Shown: in pieces, positions 23,926 through 36,210 of the stretch
Layout of the letters: each line of letters starts with the position of its first letter
Numbering within the stretch: position 1 is the stretch's first letter
Origin: Luzula sylvatica
Taxonomy: Eukaryota > Streptophyta > Magnoliopsida > Poales > Juncaceae
Assembly (NCBI GenBank): GCA_946800325.1
Contig: OX326956.1
Location: 51,569,052 to 51,633,051 of the forward strand
Direction: 5' to 3'
DNA length: 64,000 nucleotides
The notes under the pieces: model-generated
Database searches by the model: none
What the model was told of the DNA's origin: nothing
Seen by the model: only the letters and a program-made list of their open reading frames with translations
Made by a program: the position numbers and the translations under genes

Positions 23926-24434
23926 TATTACAAAAGCTAATATGACTTAATTAAAAGCAATTTAAATTTATTGCTAACAAATGATTTTTATATCCCTATT
24001 TATTTTGTTTGTTATTTATTACCCTCATATGTTACTAATATAATATTAGTGTTAGTATCTTCCCTCGATCATGCAAAAATATCTTTTTTAATATTATGAA
24101 GAATCAAATGTTATAAATATAAAAATATAAATAAGTCAAATTATTCACACATTCTTTTTTTTAATCTTAATGATGATCGTGATTTTAAATCTTCATCTAA
24201 AAAATAATATTTAGTCTTCGAATATGTAAAAACTATCTTATTATTATTATTATTATTAAGACATGTCATTTTTACATTTTTCAATTTCAATATACATTTA
24301 TGGAAGATAATTGCACTAATTGGTACATGTCATAAATATCAATCATCATTTATAGGGATATAATGATCATTTGATAAAGAAAATTTTAAATCGTTCTTAA
24401 TGAAGTCATGTTAACTCTTGCAATAACGTCACCC
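23926..24434. mobile_element. MITE, family member 2 (relative of 9367-9859)
   Basis: The ends GGTGTTATTACAAAAGCTAA on the left and GGTGACGTTATTGCAAGAGT read inward from the right match the copy at 9367-9859, with the same TATGACTTAATTAA subterminal block. The interior is inverted relative to the first copy (e.g. ATCATGCAAAAATA here, reverse complement there). Confidence 0.6.
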
Positions 24435-24907
24435 AGAATGTATTATCATAATAACTCAATTTTTTATCATTTACAAAAAAATAATTGTTATTAAATTGTT
24501 AAGTAAGGATATACAGGTAATTGTCCCATATACTCGACAATACATGCAGGCAGGGCAATAAATATTATATAAACAGTACTAATAAAGCATTAAATGGATT
24601 TACAAAGTATATATGTAGGGAAATATATAGTAAATACTAATACATGCTCATTCTCAAACCCATAAAATTAACAAGTTTTTTTTCTTCATTTCACCTTACA
24701 ATTTCTCGAATTTACATTTGCAGCATAATTCTAAACCAAAAAAAGAAGACAAGTGCACCCTTCATCATAATTAAAAGAAATCGTGCACATAATACATATC
24801 GTGAACAAAAAAGCCCATAAACAAACAGGACCATAATGACAATAATTAAGAAATTAACAATAACTTAATTAATTATTAATTAATTCCCTAAAAAAAGCTG
24901 ACAATTA

Positions 24908-26601
24908 TTAAGATTTAGCCTTAAACTTCCTATGCGCCTTCAAATCTATCACAATAACCGTTATATTATCCTTACTCCCCTTATGCAACGCCAATTTCGA
25001 CAAACATTCCGCCGCTGCCTGTGCTGCCGGATCCGGTATTTCTCCTCCCCTCTCCAAACCCGAACCCGAACTAGAACTACCGTTCTTCTTGTGCCATAGT
25101 AAAATTCTCTTTCGAGCTATGTCGCACGCTTCTTCGTTGGACATCACGTCCCACAAACCATCGCTCGCCAAAATTAGACACTCGTCGTCTTTAGCTCGAG
25201 CGATTATCGTAACTTCCGGAACCGGTATTATCCATGGTTTCAAATATCTGTCCCCTGAAACGTACGCCAATTTTGACTCGTTCAATTTTTAAGTAAATAA
25301 ATAGTATATTGAGAGGGAAAAGTATATATAGATATATACCAATGGATCGAGACATGGCAAGAACGCCAAAAACACGGTATCCATTCCATTGAATAACCTT
25401 TCCTCCCGCCGCCTCAATTCTTGCGTACTCATCCTCTCTATTCGGCTAAAAATCAAATTTCAAAAATCAATTCGAATAAAAACCAAGGTTAATAAATGGA
25501 AATTTTCAAAACTATTTTGTTACCTTATGATCGACGGAGAGAGGAACAGGGAGTTTCCCCCTACACAGAACAGCGCGGGAATCGCCGCAATTGGCAACGA
25601 TGACGTGAGAATTACAAATAACCGCCACGACAGAAGTGGACCCCACAGTCTCAGGAGCCACAGGATCCGCTACTCCCTCTTTCTCTGCATCCTTCTGCGT
25701 GGCCTCGCTCTGTCCACCTCCTCTCGGCTTCTTTCCTCCCACCTCATCGTCCACTTTGGTAAAACAGTCCACCAACGCTCTCTCCCATTTCTTCTTGAAG
25801 TCTGGTACCGTACCAGTATTCGCACTGGTACCGGTATCGGTACCGCTTGTACTTGCTTCTCCTGAGCATTCATCTTGTTTGTTTAGTTCCTCTATTAGCG
25901 CCATGTGGACTCTTTCTCGGCAATAATCAGCCACCTGTGATTAATCTCAGATTATTAAATGATGTGTATAAAATTAGGAAAGACGGAATTAATTGGTTTA
26001 TTGCTACCTGGGAGCCACCATGTCCATCGTAGACGCCGAAGAAATGGACGGGTAGTTTAAACGAATTCAGATCCAAACCGTCTATACCCGTTTCGCCCGT
26101 TAGCATCCTTAAAGGTACCTCAAAAGCGTTCGGTACCACTGAGAGTGCGTCCTCCATTTCAGGTCTTCTTCCACAAATGGATGTGAATCCCCATAAGGGT
26201 ATGTATTCCAATAAGAAGACGCTTCTTGCCCGGCCCGGATTGAGACATGTATTTGTTGCTTCGGAAGATTCTGGAAGGATCAATTCCGCACCGGTTAACG
26301 GGTCGGGAGTGGTGATAACGGGTTCGAACCCATCTGGGAAGGAGAGTGCGAAATCGTCAAGACTGCTTGCTATGCTACTACAGTCACTGTTAACAGAGCA
26401 TGGGCTGCCAACTGATGGACCGATCGAGACCGAATCATCATCGCTTTGCGGATCGGGTGTGATTTCCATGGGCGCGGATCCACAGGGAGAATTGGAGTCT
26501 TCGTTCATTGGATCAAGATGAATCGGATCTGGTTTGTCTGAGACGAGCTTGATTGGACTAACGGTGAATGAAAGGGCAAGCGAAGAGGACATCTCCTCCA
26601 T
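24908..26601 (-). CDS. Clade A protein phosphatase 2C, ABI1/ABI2-like
   Basis: CDS = join of 26008-26601, 25524-25934, 25340-25445 and 24908-25254, minus strand; 485 aa. The protein is a Mg/Mn-dependent Ser/Thr phosphatase that inhibits SnRK2 kinases and is itself inhibited by ABA-bound PYR/PYL receptors. Visible motifs: [18 protein letters not shown], metal-binding YDGHGG (D192), GDSRAV (D316), the receptor 'lock' Trp in KVIQWNG (W355), [22 protein letters not shown] (D402) and GSKDN (D466). [18 protein letters not shown] and [11 protein letters not shown] are closer to ABI1/ABI2 than to HAB1. The start MEEMSS is chosen because ABI1/HAB1 begin MEE; an in-frame ATG 18 codons upstream (26653-26655) would add MLDSTKTKSRTIESLLLL. 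An acidic/Gly insertion of about 25 residues ([20 protein letters not shown]...) lies before [11 protein letters not shown]. The long upstream region carries many ACGTG elements. Confidence 0.93.
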
Positions 26602-27458
26602 TAAAAGTAGTAAAGATTCAATCGTTCTAGATTTCGTTTTGGTTGAGTCTAGCAATCAATCACATCATGGGTATTAAGAGGCTGATTGCCGCCTCCGCCG
26701 CCTCTTCATCTCTGGCCAGAAATTTCCCTTCTTTTCTCCCCCCAATTTCTCACGGGATTCACTGTGCTTGTCTTGTTGGTTTCAAATGAAATACCGAAAG
26801 GGAATTTTGCGATATAGACCCAGATCTGAGGACTTCCAAGTAGAAGCCCTTCTTTTTATACAAAATACAATTCTCGGGTCTAGAAAAAACCTCGAACTTT
26901 TACTGCCCAAGTTGCTAAAGTGAATCGAAGAGAGAAAGGAAGTGAGCTTTGATCTAGTTATATACGCAGAAATTAAGAAAGATGAAGGAACCTAGGAGAA
27001 GGATAAAGTGGAAATTAATACTAATTAATTACTAATATTGGGATATGATAAGGGAATCACAAGAAAAAAATCACACAAAAAGATAATAACTTTTCTCCTA
27101 CTATTACTACCCATCTATATTCCCCTCTTCCAAAGGAACTCATCTCCACCTCTATTAAAAAAACGGCGTGCTTATTACAACAAAAGCGAAAATTGATTGA
27201 ATTAATGAACCCGATCCGGTTCTCTCTCTCTCTCTCATTCTCTCTTTCTTATCCACAATCACGATATACACCGATCAACGATCGTGATGATTCCTGATTA
27301 TATCAGAGAGAAAAAAGCAAGCTATATAGAGAGAAAGCTACCTCCACTGGCAGAGAAGAAAAATAGTGGGAGAGAGAGAAACAAGGAAAGAAAGAAGATG
27401 ATAAATGAACCATACTGTGTGCATTAATAGGTAAGCATAGCAAACATTGCGGACACGG

Positions 27459-28653
27459 GACACGTGTCGAGCGTCGACAGCGAATACATTGTCCGTATGA
27501 TCGGCTGTCTTGTTAAAAACAGCACGTACGATATTCGTTATACGTTTCAGCATCTGATTGGCTGAGAAGCTGAGCCTTAGACGTACCTCTATTACCATCA
27601 ATAGTCAACATACAGCGTACACCGATCCCATCCGCCGTGGATCCTTTTTTTTAAGAAAGTTAATTTACCTTTTTACCCCTTTCAGGCGGTGACCTCGCGA
27701 AACGGGATAAAACCCCAGCCATATACTATTTAAATTATACGGTCTCGATTGCTAGTATAATTGTTATGCATGATCTGAGCCGTTGGATGATATGCGGTCT
27801 CGGAGAAGGTATAGGAATACAAAATACCGGATTAGATACTTGAGAAATACGTGGCGGAGAAAATACCACGTCGCCTATTTTACCTTTACAGTTGTTCCCG
27901 TGGAATCGGATCGGATTCTATCTCCGTCGTATTGTTTTCCCTGAACCTGGAACATAACCAACACGGTGAACCCCTGAATTATACGAATAACATAGATCCC
28001 GTTGTTTTCGTTCTAGTGACTGGAACCATGTCTATCCAATATATTATAAAAATAAGAGGTGAAAAACTGAACTTCACCGCTCGTGAAGAGAACTAACAGA
28101 AACGGAGATATCATATCAAAGCTCCCATAAGGGGGTAAAAGCGTCTGAAACAAACGGCGAGATATTAACGCCGAAATGCAATGATTTAACGGCGTGGGAT
28201 GGCAGAGTTAGGAGGCACGTGTTGCACGAAAATCAAAGCGATGGGTGATTGGGTGTGGGGCAATGCCAATCAGTCCGTTTATCCTTCCGCCACGCGTCCT
28301 CATGGTCCCTCCCGACAGACTTATCGTTCCCCTCACGGGTCCTTCGCCACGTGTCCCTTCCCATCGACCCCTTTCGTTGAATCCCCTATGTTCCTTTTTC
28401 ATACGTTCTTCTACGTAACGAGTCATTTTGATGCGCAGTTTCATCTCCGGTGTTGAATAACTGGAGAACGAGGTCAATGTTGATTTTTGAATAAATGGAG
28501 GTGTTTGGGTAGAGATGTAATTGAGGGGATGAGGGGGAAATATACATGTGAGCGCGGCGCGTACATAACAGAAAGTAATAACAGTATAATTTAATGATTG
28601 TCAGAAATAATATTAAAAGAGAGAGAAAAAAGCACGTGTTGTGGAGACGTGTC
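27459..28653. promoter_or_regulatory. Cluster of ABRE/G-box (ACGTG) sites upstream of the PP2C gene
   Basis: The sites are GACACGTGTC (27459-27468), TACGTGGC (27848-27855), CCACGTCG (27866-27873), GCACGTGT (28215-28222), GCCACGTGTC (28347-28355), GCACGTGT (28632-28639) and GACGTGTC (28646-28653). All lie 0.85-2.05 kb upstream of the minus-strand PP2C start, in a GC-richer island with no convincing gene. ABREs recruit bZIP ABF/AREB factors, and clade A PP2C genes are known ABA-induced targets. Assigning these to the PP2C is inference from position. Confidence 0.55.
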
Positions 28654-29570
28654 CAGCTTTCGGTGGAAAAGTTTAAATATATAGCTAGACTTGGTGCACT
28701 ACGCCTGAAATAAACTTTTGAGCTGAGTACATGCAATGGTTCGTACACCGGATGTTATTTTCCGATTAGATCTTTTTTCTGTACTCTTCTTCCTTTGTTG
28801 GATTCGGGTAGAATTATTTGCAAATGAGGCCATTTGATGGCCCATTAATTTATAAGTTATATATATATACTAGCTTTCTCCCCGCGCAATTGCGCGGAGG
28901 TCTTCAGTCTTTCATGATTTTATTTTTCTCAATACGTAATTAGATTCTACATTTTTTTTAGCTGATTGTACACACATAAAAAAAAATCTATCTTTTTGTA
29001 AATTTCAAAAAAACTGATCCTCTACCAAACTTTTATTTCCTAATACTCTTATGAATGATCTTAAAAACAAACGGACAAAAATACCCTTCTATTTTCAAAT
29101 TTAATAATTAAAAATATTTTTTTATTAATTTTATTACTTTTAAGAAAATTCATAAACATTTTTAACATGCAGTGATTTACAAAAAAAATATAATAATTAC
29201 AAATTGAGTTTATATAATTTTAATATTTCATTTATTATGTTTGAAAAAATAACATCGGGTACTAATAAAATAATAAATAATAAATAAACATCTTGAAAAT
29301 ATATTGATAGAAAATATCGGTTTAAACATCTGGTTTTTTTTTATTTTCATTCTCTTTTTATTTATTTCTTTAATAGTTTCATGATATTTTATTTTTCAAA
29401 TATTTGGAATGTGTTTTTGTAATATTGTTGCTCGTTTTATTATTATTTTATGTTAGTTTTGCAAAGAAAAAATGCAAAGGTCAAAATGTTAAAATTATGT
29501 AAATAAAATATATAATAACTTTTTTAAAATTATTATATGGTACCAAAATTTAGGACTTTATTAACATTAT

Positions 29571-29768
29571 TAAAAAATAACATGTACATATGTAAATTAT
29601 TAAAATTTGATGACATGGAGCAACCAAATGAGAGAAATTTTCTTAACTTTATACATATACAAAATGTATTAAAAAATAACATGTACATATGTAAATTATT
29701 AAAATTTGATAACATGGAGCAACCAAATGAGAGAAATTTTCTTAACTTTATACATATACAAAATATAA
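29571..29768 (+). repeat. 99-bp tandem duplication
   Basis: Two adjacent 99-bp copies (29571-29669, 29670-29768) begin TAAAAAATAACATGTACATA and differ at very few positions (e.g. GATGACATGG versus GATAACATGG). Confidence 0.9.
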
Positions 29769-29784
29769 ATTAAAACTAAAAATG

Positions 29785-30060
29785 ACCAACATATAAACAA
29801 AAAGGACCGGAATATAAATTAAAATGTAAAAAATGACTGAAATGTAAATAAAAAAGGACCAAAATATAAACTTAAATTAAAAAGGACCAAAATATATATA
29901 AAAAGGACCAAAATATAAATTCAAAAATGTAAAAAAGGACCGAAATATAAATAAAAGAGGATCAAAATATAAATAAAAAGGACCAAAATGTAAAATTTTA
30001 AAGTAAAAAGGACCAAAATATAAATAAAAAGGATCAAAATGTAAATTTAAAAAAAAAAAA
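29785..30060 (+). repeat. Minisatellite with GGACCAAAATATAAAT units
   Basis: About a dozen degenerate copies of AAAAAGGACCAAAATATAAA, 15-25 bp apart, inside the Helitron. Confidence 0.8.
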
Positions 30061-30133
30061 TTTACAAAAAAACCCCTGATGACGTGGCCTCATGTATGAG
30101 CTCTATTTCTTCCAACTTTATACATAAGTATAA

Positions 30134-31261
30134 TGTTGGAATTGGAATTAGACCCCATAAACCCAGCCGATAATAAGATTAAGTTGGAATAATAATTGGC
30201 CTTTCAAAATTTGATGGCAAAGGAATAATATTGAGATGATTGCTTGAAAATATATATTACTAGGATTATATTTAGAAAAATAATATTTGGTCCCCTTTAC
30301 GTTCCTCCGCATGCTTGATGTGTTAGCAAAAAAAATAATTAACCAAATTTAATGTTAAATTTAATTTAATTTAATGCTAAATTTGAGTTAATAGATGACG
30401 AACAATAAATTATTAAACTTATTTTCATGTATACATTATTTTTTATTCCAAAAATATTTACCACATACAAATTAATTGCATTTATTATTTGTTCATTTTG
30501 TTTAAAAATTATGTGCTCATCCGTTTAACACGTGTTAAACAATGAATTAATTCAATTCCAAATGATTTATTTTCCAAATTTAAAAAGTTAAGAGTTAATG
30601 AAATATGAACGGTGATAAACAATAGTATTTAAAATATTAAATGAATTGATGATGTATGAAATAATGAATTAAACACGTGTAAAAAGATCAATTAATCGAG
30701 TAAATTAACTTATTTTTCAAATTTGTAATTTTAGATTTAATTAATTATGGATGGTGGTGAACAAATTCAATAAAAAACATTTAATGAATTAATGATATGT
30801 GAAATAAAATAATGAACATTTAATTTTCACTCATCTTTGGTTCAAACAAAAAATTAATGATTTATTACTAGGATTTAACGGCATGCCAACATAACAATCA
30901 TCTAGCTGAATTATAATGGAAATAAGAGGTATTTGGACAACGGGATGTTTGGATGACCGCATTAGAAACTACAACAGTAGTTTGAACCTACAACAGTAGT
31001 TTGAACCAATGCGAGTACAATAGTTGTAAATGCAATTCTTATGTTTGGATGAATGCAAATAATGTTGTAAATATGAATTAACTAGAAGATATTGGATTCA
31101 TGCAACTATATTATGTATGCGCATCACAACATAATGACATATATTCATAATAAAACAATATACACAATAATTTCGACATGTACATATAGACTATGACATT
31201 TCTAATTTTAATTCACAAAAATCAAGTTAGAATTCATAATCATATTGAAATATAATAAATA
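30134..31261. other. Intergenic, no gene recognised
   Basis: AT-rich DNA. Near 30952 a TIR-like GGGATGTTTGGATGACCGCA and a short duplicated CTACAACAGTAGTTTGAAC suggest further MITE sequence leading into the inverted repeat at 31262. Confidence 0.4.
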
Positions 31262-31540
31262 CATGTCACACTACTAATATAACGTACACATTTTTGAAGT
31301 TAGGAATATTTAAATTAAAGTGTTGAAAATGTATTAATAAACTTAAATATATACAACTTATTCAAACAACATCACTGTTCACAAAAATATTAACACATAT
31401 TTAATTTAATACTTAATTAATCCTCTATTCCTGCTTGTGTGACTCTTGTAATTTTCATGAGAATCCTAATTGCAATAATATAATGATATAAAGAAGATAG
31501 AACTACGATAATATAACAACTACAACAATCCAAACATAAG
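31262..31540 (+). repeat. Left arm of a 280-bp inverted repeat
   Basis: The arm is complementary to 36669-36951 with small differences (estimated 85-88% by eye). Shared blocks include CCAAACATAAG, AAGAAGATAGAACT, GACTCTTGTAATTTTC, TTAATACTTAATTAATCC and TTTATTAATACATTTT. The two arms flank the whole Harbinger nest. Confidence 0.8.
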
Positions 31541-32437
31541 GGGCTGTTTGGATAAGAGTTTGAATATTTCGTATTTGAACTGCAGCAATTGTCATTGAAT
31601 TACTAATGTTTGGATAAAAGTTATTGACAAACATGTTGATGTTATTCTTATGTTTGGATTAATTCATTGCAATATATAACTTCAATATTGTTTTATGACA
31701 TGTTGTTGTAAACGCTAAGTCAATATTAAAAATATCCCAATTAAAAAGAGAAAATCGACAAATTATCGATTAATACTCCAAAAATCTGAGCTCAAAAAGA
31801 GAAAATCGACAAATTGCAAAAACAAAAAGTACTCAAATATTCATGCAATGACCAAACTAAGATTTACTAGTCACAAGATATTCATCACAAGATCCCAATT
31901 AAAAAATATTGCATCATAATTTAGCAGTGACCAAAATCAACAAGAGCAATCTTGTCTATGTGAGTAGATTTTATGCACTCTTGTTAAATCAATAAATCCA
32001 TATCAAAATATCTGAAAAAAGAGAAAGAAAAAAAACATAAAAGATTTTAATAGATTGTGACTGAAACGAGCTCAATTCATACTCAGTGAAGTAATTATTT
32101 AATTTTGATTAATCAAATTTAACATACCATTTCTCAGAAGAGTGGTAACATGAAAGAATTTGTACATAGGTGGAGAGCCAAATGTTAGCATAACTTGTGG
32201 ATGCCTGATTTTGAAAGTAACATATCATTATGAACAAAAATTGCTCAATTTGGTTAATGGGATATATAAAGTTTTTTTTAAAACAACTACATTAAACAGA
32301 ATTTTCAATTGATTTTGTATATAATCAATGAAAATGAAATAAAAAATAATTAAAGTTTTAATCATACAATTTTCTAAAATTAAGCAAACCTTTCATTATT
32401 GTTTCAAAAGTGAACGTGGTAACTTCAAAAACTTAAC

Positions 32438-32798
32438 GGGCCTGTTCGGCAAGGGTGGAATAGAGTGGAATAGAGGAATAAATGAGTTAATCCACTCTAT
32501 TCCAGCCGAACAAGAGTGGAATAGCATGGAATAAAAATATGGAAAAGAGGATTATCTCTATTCCATATTTGAGATGGAATAGCTCTATTCCGCGGATTAG
32601 CGAAATATTTAGACCAAATTGCCCTCGTTAATAATAATAATAATAGTATTATTATTATAACATTAATTATTATTATTAAAAAAATAATAATGATAATAAT
32701 AATTATTATTATTATAATATAAAAATAAGAATAATAATTACTATTATTATTATAATAATAATAATTGTTATTATTATAATAATAATAATTACTATTAT

Positions 32799-32829
<31 letters not shown>

Positions 32830-33209
32830 TTACTATAATTAATATTATTATAATAATACTTAATATTATTTTAATCATTATAATAATAATAATTATTATT
32901 ATAATTATTATAATAATTATAATAATAATTATTATTATAATAATTATAATAATAATTATAATTATAATAATTATAATAATAATTATAATTATAATAATAA
33001 TAATAATAATAATTACTATTATTATAATAATAATAATATTACTATAATTAATATTATTATAATAATACTTAATATTATTTTAATTATTATAATAATAATT
33101 ATAATAATTATAATATTACTATAATTAATATTATTATAATAATACATAATATTATTTTAATAATAATAATAATTATTATTATAATAATAATTATAATAAT
33201 AATAATTAT

Positions 33210-33248
<39 letters not shown>

Positions 33249-33324
33249 TAATATTATTATAATAAAAATAAGAATAATAATTATTATTATTATAATTATA
33301 ATAATAATAATACTAATATTAATA

Positions 33325-33357
<33 letters not shown>

Positions 33358-33616
33358 TCGAAAATAAGAATAATAATCATGATTATTATTATTATAATAA
33401 TTAATTATAATAATAATATTAATATTATTATTAATATTATTTGATGTTATTAATATTATTAATATACTAGGGGTATTTTGGTCATTATCAATATCTATTG
33501 TCTTAAACCTATTTTCTTATTCCATTAGTTTTGCCGAACGACTTTGGAATAAAATGATTTAAATTATATTCCTCTATTCCTCTATTCCTCTATTCCACCC
33601 CTTGCCGAACGGGCCC
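32438..33616. mobile_element. Nested MITE with GGGCCYGTTCGGCAAGG ends
   Basis: The left end GGGCCTGTTCGGCAAGGGTG matches the right end read inward, GGGCCCGTTCGGCAAGGGGT, with GGAATAGAG following on both sides. Both flanks carry AAC (32435-32437, 33617-33619), a possible 3-bp TSD. The superfamily is probably Harbinger-like. Most of its length is trinucleotide repeat. Confidence 0.7.
32628..33465. repeat. About 840 bp of AAT/ATT repeat with strand switching
   Basis: Almost uninterrupted runs of AAT that repeatedly flip to ATT, giving many internal palindromes such as AATAATTATTATT. Occasional TACT or AAAATAAGAAT units break the pattern and themselves recur (e.g. AATATTACTATAATTAATAT at about 32826, 33037 and 33113), indicating block duplication within the tract. 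Confidence 0.9.
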
Positions 33617-34087
33617 AACAAGTTCAACCTGATTTTAGCTAAGAATGGAGCATGTGGGTGAGACAATACTTCAGTCTTGCCCTGGCAACGAGCTTGGTCT
33701 TGCTCTGGCAGAAGATTAATTGAAAAATGATGGAGGTCTGAGTTATTCTTGAGGGAGATCATATCTAAGCTTTTTTTGGGAAGGTAGATGAAGAGGACAT
33801 GGGAGAGGTTTTACAAACCGAAAGTGGAGATAAGTACGGAATATCTACATTACATGCGAAGAAGAAGGACGGAGACAGTTTCAATGTTTCCCGCCAAATT
33901 CTTTATCCACTGCCTCTCCAAACCATGTAGTACTGGGGAGGTATAGAACTGCAGCAAAAAGAGATTTTAAGGTAGTAGGAATTACAATAGTGTTACCAAC
34001 TACATTATACCAAACATTGAGAATTGAGACATTACAGTAATTACAACTGCTAACTGCCCTATTTACTTCAATCCAAACAGCCCCTAA

Positions 34088-36207
34088 TGTAGGGGAAGAG
34101 AATGGAGGGGAAGAGAAGACATGAGTTTTTTCTTGCTCCCAAGTTTTAAAATATTTAATGAAGGAGAAAGAAGGGAAAAAAATAAGATCATAAAAAAATG
34201 ACAATTTTATTCTTGGACCATAAAATAAATATTTTTCATATAATCAAAATATAACATACTATAAGTAATTAATAACTTGTTCTTTTTCTTATACATGAAA
34301 AAGACAATCAAAATATAAGACAAAATAAAATAAAATATTTTTACCCAACAATTTAAGATGAATCTTTCAATTTCATTATAAGGTTCTTACGAAGATGAAT
34401 CGGACATCCGAGAAAAGCATCTAACGAGTCCGGATTTTTTGTAAGGAAGACATACGCTTCTAATTTCTCCTCTTCATTTAATTCTAACTCGTTCAAATGA
34501 GCCCAAATCTCATTTGTGGGAATTGCTCTTTTCATGTGGCACTTGACAAGCTCGTTAGTTGATTTTATAATGGAATCCGCAAAATTATCGAATGATTCTT
34601 TTAGAGCAAAAAATTGATCCTTTTTTGAAGCTCTTACATTGCATTTTTTCCGAGAAGGACCATCCTCATCTCGAGTGTTAAAATCTGGAGAGATATTACT
34701 AATATCATAATCTTCTAATGTTACTTCATTTTGCGATATATACCATATGATCAATATCATCAATGGTATCTATCGGGCTATCTTCATTTGATTTAGCATT
34801 TCTTTCCCTAATCTCTGCCGCGGTTTCGGCTTGATCTCCGGTTGCTCGATCACTACCATATAAAGAAGCTAACTTATCATAATTACGTATGGGTTTGTTC
34901 ATCCATTGAGCGGCTTCCGGGTGAGCCTATATATTCAAAGTACTTATCAATCATAACATATAAAATGGGTAAAATTAAAAATGAAATATTACATTAACAA
35001 CAGTGGACATATCTCAATCAAATCTTTCCAAACTTCTGGCTCCGCGCCCCATGTGCTTGTCATCGGATTCCATGAAAAACCGCTTAAACCATTTTTGAAT
35101 ATGTCGTAGCATGGCGTGAACAATTTTTTTATGTACTTCACACGATTTTTTATTTTTTCTTTCTCAAAAGTTATGCTTGGAAAGGTTTGAGAAAGATCTT
35201 TGATTATATTTTCATAAGCTTTTGTCGTAAATGTTCCTCCAACTCGATTTCCGATATCATTTTGATGTGCAAATGCATCAATAAGAGCATCATCCATTGA
35301 AGGTGTCCAAGAAAAGGAATCCTCCTTTCCTGACATGTTGGAGGTCATTGGATTTTTTCTTTTTCTCATTTTGAGCCTAGAAAATAATCATAAAAGAATG
35401 TTAACATATCATCCATACAAGTATAATAGTTAGATACTAATATGTCTCCTATCATAAAAAAAAATAATCATAAGAAAATTTCGATCTATTGTTGCCTTGG
35501 TCATTCATCTACACGTATTTTTTATAATGAAAATAAGTTAGTTACTAATATGTTTCCTATCCAAATAAACAATTTTAGTTAAGCCTAAAATGTTAATAAA
35601 TCAAAAGCAATTATTAAAGCACAAGTCAAATGTGCAGTTTTGAACAAGAAAAGGTCAAAAAGAATTTTGATTTAATCTGACTCTCCCTTTGTTCAAAAGA
35701 ATATGTTAAAAAGAGAATCATAATTAGAAAGGAGAAGATCATGCAATTGATTGGAAGAGAAAAAACACTCAAATAATAATAACAATAATTAAGAAATTGC
35801 TAACCTTCATTTTTTTGAAGAAAATACACGGCTGGAACAAGAAGAAAAGTGAAGTTGAAATTTTCTTTTTATGATAGCAATGGAAGATGAAAGGGTTATG
35901 TATATTTGGAGGGAAAAAAACAACATTTTTGGAGGGAAAAATATATATTACAATGAGCAATGGGACCCATATGTCATACAATGAATGAAGTAAGGGTATT
36001 TTGGGTACTATAATTTGTACCTTCCATTACCCCCCAAATTTGGGGAGAAAAATAATTTATCTCTTTTGTATATAGAGGAGAAATAATTTCTCCTCCATTC
36101 CCTTTCTCCCTCATCATAAAAAAACTTAGGAACAAGATAAAAATTAACCTTCCCTTCCCCTCCATTCTCATCCCCTCCCTCTCATTCTCTCTCATTGGAG
36201 CACACCC
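34088..36207 (-). mobile_element. PIF/Harbinger element with MYB/SANT ORF, left end missing
   Basis: The right end (35990-36207, ...ATTGGAGCACACCC then TAA) and the left interior (GAATGGAGGGGAAGAGAAG..., TTGCTCCCAAGTTTTAAAAT) match the ends of the MITE at 36211-36643. The outermost left TIR is gone: the sequence begins inside the element right after the 31540-34084 insertion. It holds a broken SANT-domain gene but no DDE transposase. Confidence 0.65.
34353..35369 (-). pseudogene. Harbinger MYB/SANT-like DNA-binding protein, decayed
   Basis: Exon 1 (about 35010-35369) encodes FSWTPSMDDALIDAFAHQND, then an FTTKAYENIIKDLS block and WNPMTSTWGAEPEVWKDLIE. This is the Myb/SANT-like domain of the second Harbinger protein, also seen in L10-interacting-MYB-type genes. 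Exon 2, after ATATAG at about 34927, begins AHPEAAQWMNKPIRNYDKLA and runs to the stop at 34353 (VFLTKNPDSLDAFLGCP near the end). Two defects: the donor after DLIE reads GAG|ATATGT, where GTATGT would be expected, and the frame shifts near 34745 (DHMVYI against YISQNEV). The partner transposase is absent. Confidence 0.65.
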
Positions 36208-36210
36208 TAA

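Larger units (their letters stand above)
28870..30133 (-). mobile_element. Helitron (non-autonomous), 3' end at 28870
   Basis: On the minus strand the element ends with a perfect 16-bp palindrome CCGCGCAATTGCGCGG (28882-28897), then GGAGAAAG and CTAG (28870-28873), then T. This hairpin-plus-CTRR terminus between A and T is the Helitron signature. The opposite end is set near 30133, where a conserved-looking block (TATACTTATGTATAAAGTTGG on the minus strand) begins; it is approximate. The interior contains a 99-bp tandem duplication and a GGACCAAAATATAAAT minisatellite. There is no Rep/helicase gene. Confidence 0.7.
31540..34084. mobile_element. PIF/Harbinger-type element with TAA target duplication
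   Basis: Ends GGGGCTGTTTGGAT on the left and ATCCAAACAGCCCC on the right form a 14-bp perfect inverted repeat. They are flanked by TAA at 31537-31539 and 34085-34087, the 3-bp TSD of PIF/Harbinger. There is no transposase frame. It carries a second inserted element at 32438-33616. Confidence 0.82.

Noticed and set aside
28199..28477. Opposed ORFs in the GC-richer island upstream of the PP2C gene
   Set aside because: No domain, overlap on both strands, and the region is better explained as promoter DNA.
29571..30060. CRISPR-like array
   Set aside because: The units are adjacent minisatellite copies without unique spacers, in a plant transposon.
33108..33380. 90-aa all-isoleucine-like ORF
   Set aside because: It is a translation of the AAT/ATT repeat tract.
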